NCBI RefSeq assembly: GCF_001463745.1
Contig: NZ_BBWJ01000040.1
Coordinates: 1 to 64,000 of the forward strand
Reading direction: 5' to 3'
Length of the DNA stretch: 64,000 bases
Origin: Aureimonas sp. AU22
GTDB taxonomy: Bacteria; Pseudomonadota; Alphaproteobacteria; Rhizobiales; Rhizobiaceae
Shown in pieces: positions 1 through 7,921 of the stretch. The translations under genes were made by a program, and so were the position numbers. The notes beneath the pieces are model-generated. The model was given only the letters and a program-made list of their open reading frames with translations, was not told where the DNA came from and did not search any database. Every line of letters starts with the position of its first letter. The stretch's first letter is position 1.

Positions 1-309
1 CAACTGCCCCGAGGCGCCCGCCATGACGGCCCGCGTCAGGACACCGTAATCCCGACGCACACGCTCGTCCGCCGCCATGTCGGTGTTGCGTACGAGCGCC
101 CCGATCCGTAGACCGCCCTCCTCCGTCGCCTCGATCCGGTCGAGCCCCAGGCCGTTGACGTCGATGAGATGCTGCGGTGTCTCGATCTCGAGCTTCATGA
201 GATCGAGGAGGTTCGTGCCACCGGCGATGAACTTTGCGCCGGGCTTGGCGGCGGCCGACGCCGCGGCTTCCTGGGGGCTCGCGGCACGTTCGAAGGTGAA
301 GGACTTCAT
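1..309 (-). CDS. paoB: Molybdenum hydroxylase FAD-binding subunit (partial)
   Basis: This is the N-terminal 103 residues of the FAD subunit of a xanthine dehydrogenase-family molybdenum hydroxylase (PaoB/YagS type); the rest lies beyond the window edge. The start MKSFTFERA and the FAD-loop segment [14 protein letters not shown] are characteristic: GGTNL contacts the FAD pyrophosphate. The protein would pass electrons between the 2Fe-2S subunit and an acceptor. Its ATG overlaps the stop of the upstream 2Fe-2S gene as ATGA, so the two are translationally coupled. The catalytic molybdopterin subunit is expected just outside the window. Confidence 0.9.
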   Translation of the reverse strand, partial: MKSFTFERAASPQEAAASAAAKPGAKFIAGGTNLLDLMKLEIETPQHLIDVNGLGLDRIEATEEGGLRIGALVRNTDMAADERVRRDYGVLTRAVMAGASGQL

Positions 310-941
310 GCGGGCCTCCCGGCGACCTCGGTCATGGCTTCGGCGATGTTGGAATAGGCCCCGCACCGGCAGATGTTGCCGCTCATACGCTCGCGCAGTT
401 CCACGTTGGTAGGTTCGGGGGCGGCGGCGAGGTCGTCGGTGACATGGCTGGGAATTCCGGCCTTGACCTCCTCCAGGACAGCAACCGCAGACACGATCTG
501 GCCGGGCGTGCAGTAGCCGCACTGGTAGCCGTCGTGCTTCACGAAGGCGTCCTGCATGGGATGGAGCGCGTCGGGCGTGCCCAAGCCCTCGATCGTCGTG
601 ACCTCGTCGCCCTCGTGGAGGACCGCCAGCGTCAGGCAGGCGTTGATGCGTCGTCCATTGACCATGACGGTGCAGGCACCGCACTGGCCGTGGTCGCAGC
701 CCTTCTTCGTTCCCGTGAACTTCAAGTGCTCGCGCAAAGCGTCGAGAAGGGTCGTGCGCAGATCGAGATCCATCTCCTGGCGCGTCCCGTTGACGGTGAA
801 CGTAACCTGGGAACGGACGGCGGACGCGGCGTCCCTTGTGTCCTGTGCCATCGCGGTCCCCGGCAATGTGGTGGCGGCGACGCAGGCGGACGCGCTGACC
901 ATCAGCTCGCGCCGGTTGAGTTCGAGGTTGGTCGTCTTCAT
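306..941 (-). CDS. paoA: Molybdenum hydroxylase 2Fe-2S subunit with Tat-type signal
   Basis: This is the iron-sulfur subunit (PaoA/YagT type) of an aldehyde or xanthine dehydrogenase. The plant-type cluster motif [15 protein letters not shown]...C is followed by the second, alpha-helical cluster domain with CGYCTPGQ and CRCGAY. The N-terminus carries a twin-arginine-like stretch, LNRREL, then a hydrophobic segment ending AMAQ. This suggests Tat export of a folded, cofactor-loaded complex, as in E. coli PaoABC. The second of two adjacent ATGs was chosen because GGAGA is correctly spaced from it; the alternative starts at 944. A longer open frame to 1022 has no ribosome site. Confidence 0.9.
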   Translation of the reverse strand: MKTTNLELNRRELMVSASACVAATTLPGTAMAQDTRDAASAVRSQVTFTVNGTRQEMDLDLRTTLLDALREHLKFTGTKKGCDHGQCGACTVMVNGRRINACLTLAVLHEGDEVTTIEGLGTPDALHPMQDAFVKHDGYQCGYCTPGQIVSAVAVLEEVKAGIPSHVTDDLAAAPEPTNVELRERMSGNICRCGAYSNIAEAMTEVAGRPA

Positions 942-1184
942 CATTCTCTCCGTCGCCGGAGCCCTTGGCTGCCACGCATACCGTCCGACGTAGGAGCGTT
1001 GCGCTACGATCGGCAATTTCACCGATCGATCTGCCAGAGGCGATTACAGTTTATAATTGGTCCAAGGAGGCGTCGGAATTACCCCTCCTGATCCGCATGA
1101 TCTCATGAACACAGCCCATGAATGGGACGCGACGGAACGGCCTGACCAGCCGTCCAGTCCCGCCGGACGGATGATTCCGGGGTG

Positions 1185-2399
1185 TCAGGAGGTTGCCTTC
1201 TGCGCCCCTCGCGAGCCCGCGGTCCTCCAGGTAAGGACCGCCAGACCGGACGATCCGCAGAGGAGAAGCGCACTGAGGAGGAAGGTGCTCCGATAGCCAC
1301 TCGCGTCGAACAGAAGGCCCCCTACGGTCGCACCGAGCGTGATGGCGAGCTGGATGATGGCGACCATCAGTCCGCCACCGGCATCGGCGTCGTCCGGTAC
1401 GGTCCGTGTGAGCCACGTTCCCCAGACCACGGGAACCGGAACACTGACGAGGCCCCAGAGACCGAGCAGGGTCGCGGTCGAGACGGTCGAGCCGCCTAAG
1501 AAGACGAGCGCGACGGCGATCACGGCCATCAGGACCGGAATGGTGATCAGGAGCGTGAACAGCCGGGACCTGAGGATCGCCCCGACGACCGAGGTCCCGG
1601 CAAGCCCTGCCACACCGATGGCAAGGAGGATGAGCGACATGGTCGAGACGTCTACGCTCGTCACGGTCTCGAGGAAGGGACGCAGGTATGTGAAGAGCGC
1701 GAACTGCCCCGTGAAGAACAGGAAGATCGCGGCCATCCCGTAGACGACCTGCGAATGGCGGAAGAGACGGAACACGTTGCCCGTCGGCATCTCGCCGTTC
1801 CTTGGTGGCATCCGCGGCATCGCCAGGAACTGCCATGCCATGGCGGCAGCAGCGAGCGGCACCACGACGCTGAACGTGCCACGCCACCCGATAAGGCTCC
1901 CGACGAAGCTACCCAGAGGGGCGGCCACGGTCGCCGCCAGGGCGTTCCCGCCGTTCATGAGCGCGAGGGCCTTGGGGACGGCGTCCTTCGGCACGAGGCG
2001 CATGATGGTCGCGGTGGACATGGACCAGAAGCCGCCAATCGCGACGCCGAGCAGCGCACGACCGCCCATCATGACGACATAGTTCGGGGCGAGCGCGACG
2101 ATAGCCCCCGAGACGATCAGCAGCGATGTGAAGAAGAGGGTTACCAGGCGCCGGTCGTGGCGGGCGACGAACGAGGAACTGGCTAGGCTGGTGAGGACGG
2201 CGAACACTCCCGAGATCGAGATGGCCTGACCAGCCTGACCTTCGCTGATCTGCAGCGTGTCGGCGATCGGCGTCAGCAGGCTCACGGGCATGAATTCGGA
2301 GGCGATGAGAACGATGACGCCAAGCGTCATCGAAAGGACCGCGCCCCACGCGGCCGTACCGCGGGACGCGGAAACGTCGCCGGGGATGGCGATGGACAT
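1185..2399 (-). CDS. MFS exporter, DHA1 family (NepI-like)
   Basis: A 404-residue, 12-helix major facilitator of the drug:H+ antiporter-1 type. The opening segment (GVIVLIASEFMPVSLLTPIA, then ISEGQAGQAIS) resembles the sugar-efflux/NepI purine-nucleoside-efflux group. The cytoplasmic loop after helix 2 (ARHDRR) and motif C-like LGVAIGGFWSM in helix 5 are visible. The frame stays open far upstream, antisense to the response regulator, but the transporter begins at this ATG where family similarity begins. It is followed on the same strand by the molybdenum hydroxylase genes. Its substrate cannot be told from sequence. Confidence 0.88.
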   Translation of the reverse strand: MSIAIPGDVSASRGTAAWGAVLSMTLGVIVLIASEFMPVSLLTPIADTLQISEGQAGQAISISGVFAVLTSLASSSFVARHDRRLVTLFFTSLLIVSGAIVALAPNYVVMMGGRALLGVAIGGFWSMSTATIMRLVPKDAVPKALALMNGGNALAATVAAPLGSFVGSLIGWRGTFSVVVPLAAAAMAWQFLAMPRMPPRNGEMPTGNVFRLFRHSQVVYGMAAIFLFFTGQFALFTYLRPFLETVTSVDVSTMSLILLAIGVAGLAGTSVVGAILRSRLFTLLITIPVLMAVIAVALVFLGGSTVSTATLLGLWGLVSVPVPVVWGTWLTRTVPDDADAGGGLMVAIIQLAITLGATVGGLLFDASGYRSTFLLSALLLCGSSGLAVLTWRTAGSRGAQKATS

Positions 2400-2680
2400 G
2401 ACTGGACCTTTCGGTATCGTTGGTCGCAGACTTCGAAGGTCGCGACGCGAGGGAGACGAGCTTTCCCTGGTCGGTCGGCTCGGCTGGACTTCAGGTAGGC
2501 CCTCGCCCGTCCATCGTTTATTCCCTGGGATCGGCATGTCGTCATGAACACTTCTCATCAATCGCTGCGAGAAGGCGTAGGGAGGCCGCCGCCCTGCCCT
2601 ATTGGTCGGATGCCGAATCCATCCGCGTAGGGGAATGGAGGTGCGTCGCTCCTGGACGCACCCCCGCTGGGCTGCCGTGG

Positions 2681-3046
2681 TCAGAAGCTGTCCGAGCCCG
2701 GTACGATCGCCCCGATGCCGGCGGAACCCGCGGAAGGATTTGCGCCAGGCGTGCCGTGGATCACGCTCATGATGGCGTCGCGCTCGGCAGCGTCGTCGAC
2801 AGAACGGGAACCGGGAACGAGGGCACCGCTCGATGCGGTGGCGTTCGGAAAGCCGTAGGTCGACCGATCGACGACCGTGCCGCGGCCGCCCCTTGATGCG
2901 GTGCCCTCGATCACGGACATGACGGCAGCGCCGTCGCGAGCCCGCTCGTAGGTGTCGGAGCCGGGGACGACGGCCTGGGCGGTGGACATCGTGCCGAGCG
3001 AAGCGGCTGCGAGAAGGGCGGAGGCAATGATGCGGGTCTTGGTCAT
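2681..3046 (-). CDS. Small secreted protein with internal VPGS/MSVI repeats
   Basis: A 121-residue protein of unknown function. A Sec signal peptide (MTKTRIIASALLAAASLG...AQA) is followed by an internal repeat: VVPGSDTYERARDGAAVMSV, then LVPGSRSVDDAAERDAIMSV, and a final IVPGSDSF. Each MSVI is followed by xGT. The start has GAGGA seven bases upstream. The gene is divergent from the two-component operon at 3345 and shares a 298-bp intergenic region with it, so control by that system is plausible. Small alphaproteobacterial envelope proteins with such repeats exist, but I cannot name this family. No catalytic motif is visible. Confidence 0.7.
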   Translation of the reverse strand: MTKTRIIASALLAAASLGTMSTAQAVVPGSDTYERARDGAAVMSVIEGTASRGGRGTVVDRSTYGFPNATASSGALVPGSRSVDDAAERDAIMSVIHGTPGANPSAGSAGIGAIVPGSDSF

Positions 3047-3255
3047 GGTCTTGTCCTCGGTAGGGCCTCGTACGGCCGTTGGATCGGGGAAGTCCGGAGG
3101 CAGTGGCGTCCCGGATACGACCGACACCGTCGATCGCTTCCCTGTGTTTGACGAGGGTCAGACTAGCCGCGGGCTGTCGCAGGGCTGTGCCGCAGTCGTC
3201 TTGATTTGTCCAAAAAGTGTATCGGATCGGGCAGTCGATCGAAAGCAACTGCCCG

Positions 3256-3268
3256 ACTTGCGACAAGT
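3256..3268. promoter_or_regulatory. Candidate regulator-binding palindrome
   Basis: The sequence ACTTGCGACAAGT is a 5-3-5 inverted repeat in the divergent region between the secreted repeat protein and the response regulator. The same core, TTGCGACAA, with palindromic flanks, recurs upstream of the paralogous two-component system at 56516. This is consistent with a site for an OmpR-type response regulator. Binding is inferred, not shown. Confidence 0.4.
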
Positions 3269-3344
3269 TGATACAGTTTTCCGCAGGCATCCAGGCGCGG
3301 ATTGCTCTATGTGTGTACGCTAATTGCCGCCTCGAGGCCGTCGG

Positions 3345-4064
3345 ATGGACAGCGCACCCCACATCATCATCGTCGACGACCACCAGGATATCCGCGATCT
3401 CGTCGGATCCTATCTGGAACAGCAGGGATATCGGGTGAGCGTGGCGGAAGGCGGCATGGCGCTTCGGCGCCTCCTGGAGCGATCCGTGCCCGATCTGATC
3501 GTACTCGACATCATGATGCCTGGTGACGACGGTCTGACGATGTGCCGCGAGATCCGCACCATGGGAGAGACACCCATCATCTTCCTGACGGCACGGGCCG
3601 AGGAGACCGACCGGGTCATCGGTCTCGAACTCGGTGCCGACGACTACCTGACCAAGCCCTTCTCGTCGCGGGAACTCCTTGCTCGCATCAAGGCCGTCCT
3701 TCGTCGCGTGAGGCCGACGGGCGCCCCGCGCGCCGTCCGGCGTCCATCCACCCTGCGCTTCGATCGTTGGACGCTCGACGTCAGCCGCCGCGAGTTGCAG
3801 GACGAGGACGGCGTCGGCGTCCCCTTGAGCACCGCCGAGTTCCGGCTCCTGAAGGTCTTCGTCGAGCATCCCGGTGCCGTCCTGACCCGCGACCAGCTCC
3901 TCGACCTCACCGTCGGGCGCGAGGCCGAGCCCTTCGACCGCGCCATCGACAACCAGGTCAGCCGCCTGCGCAAGAAGGTCGAGAGCGACCCGAAGAACCC
4001 GACCATCATCCTGACCCACTGGGGCGGCGGCTACAGCTTCGTGCCGGAGGTGACCGCGCCATGA
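3345..4064 (+). CDS. OmpR-family response regulator (first system)
   Basis: A 239-residue two-component response regulator. The receiver domain (about 1-120) has the acidic pair in VDDHQD, phosphoacceptor Asp in IVLDIMMP, conserved Thr in FLTAR and Lys in LTKPFSS. The C-terminal winged helix (about 140-235) carries LSTAEFRLLKVFVEHPG and the recognition-helix region AIDNQVSRLRKKVE. ATG at 3345 has GAGG upstream; a TTG at 3324 is possible but less likely. Its stop overlaps the kinase start as ATGA. It is closely paralogous to the regulator at 55677-56396, nearly identical in the receiver core. Confidence 0.95.
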   Translation: MDSAPHIIIVDDHQDIRDLVGSYLEQQGYRVSVAEGGMALRRLLERSVPDLIVLDIMMPGDDGLTMCREIRTMGETPIIFLTARAEETDRVIGLELGADDYLTKPFSSRELLARIKAVLRRVRPTGAPRAVRRPSTLRFDRWTLDVSRRELQDEDGVGVPLSTAEFRLLKVFVEHPGAVLTRDQLLDLTVGREAEPFDRAIDNQVSRLRKKVESDPKNPTIILTHWGGGYSFVPEVTAP

Positions 4065-5563
4065 CCATCGCATCGAACCACGCCACGGGATGGAAGCGCG
4101 CCCTGGGCCGGACGGCTCCCGATACCATGCGGTGGAGCCTGGCCTGCTGGTGGCGAAGGAGCTTGGCGATCCAGCTCCTGGCGTCGATGCTGATCGCTCT
4201 CTTCGGCAGCCTCACCTTCGGCCTCTACATCTGCTGGGACGAGTACAAAGGCGCCATCCAGAGTGCGGCACGCACGGAACTGCACAGCCGCTCGGCGGCG
4301 GTGGCGCGGCTGATGGAGGTCGCGACCCCCGACCTCAGGGACGAACTCGCTCGCGTCAACAGCACGCAGTACACGCGCTTCTGGGTCTCGCCGGGCGGCA
4401 CGCCGGATCTCGGCGGCTGGGTCGATGCCGCGTTCGTCCAGTTCCAGGTCCCGCTCCGCGACCTACTTGGCGACAGGGCCGAGGACGCCCCGGTCGGCAG
4501 CCCGGCGGCCGGACTGGTCTTTGAGGCGGATGCGACGAACGACCTGTTCCGTCGGGGAACTCGTTGGGATGGTCCCGTTGCCCAAGGCGCATCCGATAGA
4601 CCGCTTCTGGCACGATACCTCGACTACGCCGACGGAGACGGGGCCGGCGTCATCATTCCTCTGACCGACGGTCAGACGCTCAACGTCGCCTTCTACAAGC
4701 ACATCGTCCCTTCGATCTGGGCGACACCGCTTCCGTTGACGCTTGCCTTCACGGCAGGGCTGGTCGCGCTCGTTGGCGCCGTCACGGCCCGGCGCATCGC
4801 CCGTCCCCTGAGACAACTTACGATCGCGGCGGAAGCGTTAGGCCGCGGCGAGGCCGTGGAGCCCCTGTGCGAGTGCGGACCGGACGACATCCGCCGGACG
4901 TCGGAAGCCTTCAACCGGATGCAGGAACGGCTCCACCGCTTCGTTGACGATCGCACGCGGATGCTCGCCGCGATCAGTCACGACCTACGCACGCCACTCA
5001 CCACCCTCCGCCTGCGGGCGGAACTCGTCGGGGACCTGAACCTCCAGGGCCGCATGTTGTCGACGATCGACGAGATGCAGTCGATGACCGATGCCACGTT
5101 GGCTCTCATCCGCCAGGAGACGACTGCGGAGGCGACGCGCACGGTGGATCTCTGCGCGCTCGTCGAGAGCACCTGCGAGGATCTCGCCGAGCTTGGCCAC
5201 GACGTGACGTTCGAGACCAGCGAGCGTCTTCCCTACCGTTGCAGGCCGGATGGTCTGCGACGTGTCGTGCGCAACCTCGTCGAGAACGCCGCTCGATACG
5301 CTGGCAATGCGAACGTGCGCGTCGTCACCACGCGTTCGACCATCGAGATCGTCGTGGAGGACGACGGTCCCGGCATTCCGGCAGACAAGCTGGACGAGGT
5401 CTTCGCCCCATTCTACCGGCTCGAGGGATCCCGGTCCCGCGAGACAGGCGGGGCCGGCCTCGGCCTGTCGATCGCTCGAGCCATCGCACGGCAGCATGGT
5501 GGCGACATCGTTCTACGCGGTCGGTCGCCCGGACTGAGCGCGGTGGTCAGGCTCCCCGCCTGA
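4061..5563 (+). CDS. Sensor histidine kinase (first system)
   Basis: A 500-residue membrane kinase. The first membrane helix is near residues 35-60 and the second near 225-250, bracketing a periplasmic domain of about 165 residues. Next come HAMP (ITARRIARPLRQL region), the H-box AISHDLRTPLTTLRL, N-box NLVENAARYA, G1 DDGPGIP and G2 GGAGLGLSIA. The layout matches EnvZ/AdeS-type kinases. It starts inside the regulator's stop codon, so the pair is translationally coupled. The periplasmic domain aligns by eye with that of the kinase at 54265-55680, including the element TRFW, suggesting duplicated systems with diverged sensing. Confidence 0.94.
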   Translation: MTIASNHATGWKRALGRTAPDTMRWSLACWWRRSLAIQLLASMLIALFGSLTFGLYICWDEYKGAIQSAARTELHSRSAAVARLMEVATPDLRDELARVNSTQYTRFWVSPGGTPDLGGWVDAAFVQFQVPLRDLLGDRAEDAPVGSPAAGLVFEADATNDLFRRGTRWDGPVAQGASDRPLLARYLDYADGDGAGVIIPLTDGQTLNVAFYKHIVPSIWATPLPLTLAFTAGLVALVGAVTARRIARPLRQLTIAAEALGRGEAVEPLCECGPDDIRRTSEAFNRMQERLHRFVDDRTRMLAAISHDLRTPLTTLRLRAELVGDLNLQGRMLSTIDEMQSMTDATLALIRQETTAEATRTVDLCALVESTCEDLAELGHDVTFETSERLPYRCRPDGLRRVVRNLVENAARYAGNANVRVVTTRSTIEIVVEDDGPGIPADKLDEVFAPFYRLEGSRSRETGGAGLGLSIARAIARQHGGDIVLRGRSPGLSAVVRLPA

Positions 5564-5691
5564 CGCCGAATTACCCTCCTCGACGGCAGGCCACCACAGC
5601 CCTGTCGAGATCACCGGAACGCGGAAAGGACGGCGAAGCCAGCCTCCGATCCTCAACGCCGCCGCGTGTCGGCACCCCGTCGAAGGCCTGA

Positions 5692-6804
5692 ATGTTCCAT
5701 CTCAACTTCTCGGTCCCGTGCCTCTACGTGCTGGCACGCTTCCTGTTGCCGCTTCCTTGGTCCCGCCGTTCCAAGGTCGCCGCAGGCGTGCTGCTGCTCT
5801 TCGGGTCGCAGTTCCACCTCTGGAACCGGCTGTCTTCGGGATCGGTCTTCGCGCCGGAATTTCCGCAGGCCATCGTCGTCGCCTTCAACTGGGCGTTCGG
5901 CGCGATCCTGTTCCTCGCAATCCTCCAGATCGTGTTCGACGTTGTGGGAATCGCCACCCTGCCTTTCCGTCGGCCCGCGCCGATCGTGTCGACGAGGTTT
6001 CGGTACGGGGCAGCCGTGACCGCGATGCTACTCGCCGCCATCGCCGTCCATCAGGCGACACGCCTTCCGGAGTCGAAGGACATCGAGGTCGCGATCCCGA
6101 ACCTGCCGCCGGCGTTCGACGGGTACAGGCTCGTCCAGCTCACCGACCTCCATCTCAGCCGCCTCTTCCAGGCAGACTGGGCACGCGCCGTCGTGGAGCG
6201 CGCCAACGCGCAGGACGCGGACGTGATCGTCGTCACGGGAGACCTGATCGACGGTTCGGTCGAGGCGCGCCGTGAGGACGTGGCGCCGCTCGCCGACCTA
6301 CGTGCCCAGGACGGCGTGTGGATGATCCCCGGCAATCACGAATACTACTTCGGCTACGACGAATGGATGAGTCGTTTCGAGGAGCTGGGCCTCCAAGTCC
6401 TGACGAACCGCCACACGGTGCTGCGCAAGGACGGTGTGGCGATCGTCCTGGCTGGTCTCGCGGACCTCCGGGCGCCGGCGAACGGTCAGGACGGGCCGGA
6501 CATCGACGCGGCGCTGGCAGGCGCTCCGGCGGGAGCCTCCGTGATCCTCCTCGAGCACCAGCCGCGCAACGCTCCCGAGCGGGCGACACGTGCCGATCTG
6601 CAGCTATCCGGACACACGCATGGTGGCATGATCGTTGGGCTCGATCGCCTCTTCGCCCGAGCCAACAATGGGTTCGTATCGGGGATCTACGCCGTGGACG
6701 ACATGACCCTGTACCTGAGCAACGGCACCGGGCTCTGGCCTGGCTTCGCCCTCCGCCTTGGAAAGCCACCCGAGATCACCCGTATCACGCTGCGCCGTTC
6801 CTGA
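5692..6804 (+). CDS. Membrane-anchored metallophosphoesterase (YaeI-like)
   Basis: A 370-residue calcineurin-like phosphoesterase. Three or four hydrophobic helices (about residues 8-135) anchor it. The dinuclear metal motifs follow: TDLHLSRL (Asp, His), GDLID, GNHEYY, the His of LLEHQPRN, and GHTHGG. Members of the YaeI branch are often phosphodiesterases of membrane lipids such as UDP-diacylglucosamine; the substrate here is unknown. GAAGG lies upstream of the ATG. Its stop codon is 18 bp before the left end of a Tn7-like transposon, so the gene's 3' end is the probable attachment target of that element's TniQ protein. Confidence 0.9.
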   Translation: MFHLNFSVPCLYVLARFLLPLPWSRRSKVAAGVLLLFGSQFHLWNRLSSGSVFAPEFPQAIVVAFNWAFGAILFLAILQIVFDVVGIATLPFRRPAPIVSTRFRYGAAVTAMLLAAIAVHQATRLPESKDIEVAIPNLPPAFDGYRLVQLTDLHLSRLFQADWARAVVERANAQDADVIVVTGDLIDGSVEARREDVAPLADLRAQDGVWMIPGNHEYYFGYDEWMSRFEELGLQVLTNRHTVLRKDGVAIVLAGLADLRAPANGQDGPDIDAALAGAPAGASVILLEHQPRNAPERATRADLQLSGHTHGGMIVGLDRLFARANNGFVSGIYAVDDMTLYLSNGTGLWPGFALRLGKPPEITRITLRRS

Positions 6805-6817
6805 GAGCGGTAGCGGA

Positions 6818-6822
6818 CGGCC
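6818..6822. repeat. Left target-site duplication (CGGCC)
   Basis: These five bases immediately precede the TGT terminus of the Tn7-like element and are repeated exactly at 17565-17569 after its ACA terminus. A 5-bp duplication is the hallmark of Tn7/Tn5053/Mu-type DDE transposition. Confidence 0.85.
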
Positions 6823-6893
6823 TGTCGTAGTTCGCACGGTGGTTCGCCCAGGCCCGTGGTCGTGCATCGGCCCGCGGGTCGACTGCCTCGTCC
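6823..6893 (+). repeat. Left transposon end with TnsB-type sites
   Basis: After the terminal TGT, a first site GCACGGTGGTTCGCCCAG begins 11 bases in. It matches the right-end sites (GGTTTGCCTCAG type). A weaker second copy, GTCGACTGCCTCGTCCG, lies at about 6878-6893. The remaining noncoding stretch to 7256 shows an AT-richer patch near 7085-7145, probably the promoter of the first cargo gene. I see no other feature there. Confidence 0.65.
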
Positions 6894-7256
6894 GTTGCGG
6901 GCCGACCGGGCGACGCCGGCATTCCGCGACGGATCGCGCCACTTCGATACACCGGAGGTGCGCGTCGTGCCGCGACTTTCGGACCGAAGCCCCGAGATGA
7001 AGTGCTGATCTGCGCCTGGACCATCGGATCGGATGATCAAATCACCAGTCGACAGTTAGCCGACCGTTCACCAACGGCGCCATTACACAGCGTCAGCTCA
7101 TGAACGACCGTTGATTTATCAGTCTAACGCAACAATTATGATATCACGCCGAACGATAGATCCGGCGTACTGGAAACAGATCGTCATCGGGCGGTCACCA
7201 CGACGTTTGCGGCGTCGCGGCGACCTGACCACGGAATCGCTTTAGGGAGCGAATAC

Positions 7257-7553
7257 ATGGATACGCTGGAATACACGCAGTTCGACAACTCGCACAACCA
7301 TCAAATCGGACATGCTCCGAGCATGGTTAAGCATTCGTTCAGGACGAACCTCACGCGAGGACAGATCGATCTTCTCGAGATGCTTCCCGAACGGGACGAC
7401 GTGATCTTGCTCGACGATGCGGTGGCCATCGTCTCGCGAACCGGGCGGCAGGCCTACGGGCAGATCGTCACCCTCATCAACCGCGGCGCGATCGCCGTCG
7501 AGTTCCTTCGCCATCCTACGGTCGACCCGGAGATCATCCTGCGTCGCCTCTGA
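7257..7553 (+). CDS. Cargo protein 1, unknown (98 aa)
   Basis: The product is not recognised. It is a 98-residue soluble protein with a polar, histidine-containing start followed by a compact segment (residues about 35-98) rich in Leu, Ile and Val: RGQIDLLEMLPERDDVILLD, then YGQIVTLINRG. No signal peptide or membrane helix is seen. The ribosome site AGGGAG is well placed. It is the first gene inside the transposon and heads a co-directional set ending with the DnaQ-like gene. It may be a regulator or partner of the AAA protease, but nothing in the sequence proves that. Confidence 0.6.
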   Translation: MDTLEYTQFDNSHNHQIGHAPSMVKHSFRTNLTRGQIDLLEMLPERDDVILLDDAVAIVSRTGRQAYGQIVTLINRGAIAVEFLRHPTVDPEIILRRL

Positions 7554-7633
7554 CGTCATGCGCATCGCGTCATCGACGGATTCGCCCTCCTCTCGTCAGT
7601 CGCAGGCCTGAAGCAGGCCGAAGGAACATCATC

Positions 7634-7921
7634 ATGTATCATCCGACACCGGACGCCCCGTGTTCCGGCGACCGCCTTCGCACGCCCGATCGTGCGTCGT
7701 GTGAAATCGTCTCGATGCCCCCCTCGCTTATCGTGGGGGCAGCCATCCGAGCCGCCAGGCGCGGAGCCGCCCCGTCGATCCTCTCGTCTCTGGCCCGCGA
7801 CCTCGAGGCGCTCGCCGAGGACGGCGACTGCGTCGCCCCCTTCGTCTTGACCTGGCTTCGCGTCCAGTCCTGTGGTTCGGCCGAGAACACTGTCACGCAC
7901 GGGGAGACGGCCCATGGGTGA
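7634..7921 (+). CDS. Cargo protein 2, unknown (95 aa)
   Basis: A 95-residue protein without a recognised domain. A central helical segment (SLIVGAAIRAARRGAAPSIL, followed by SSLARDLEALAEDGD) looks amphipathic. Its last 8 bases overlap the start of the AAA protease gene, so translational coupling is likely and a functional link is plausible. GAAGGAAC lies upstream of the ATG. It could be an adaptor or substrate of the protease; that is inference from coupling alone. Confidence 0.5.
   Translation: MYHPTPDAPCSGDRLRTPDRASCEIVSMPPSLIVGAAIRAARRGAAPSILSSLARDLEALAEDGDCVAPFVLTWLRVQSCGSAENTVTHGETAHG

Noticed and set aside
1185-4073. A 962-residue open frame on the minus strand
   Set aside because: Only its last 404 codons match a protein family (the MFS exporter). 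The rest is antisense to the response regulator and intergenic DNA and stays open because of high GC at third positions.
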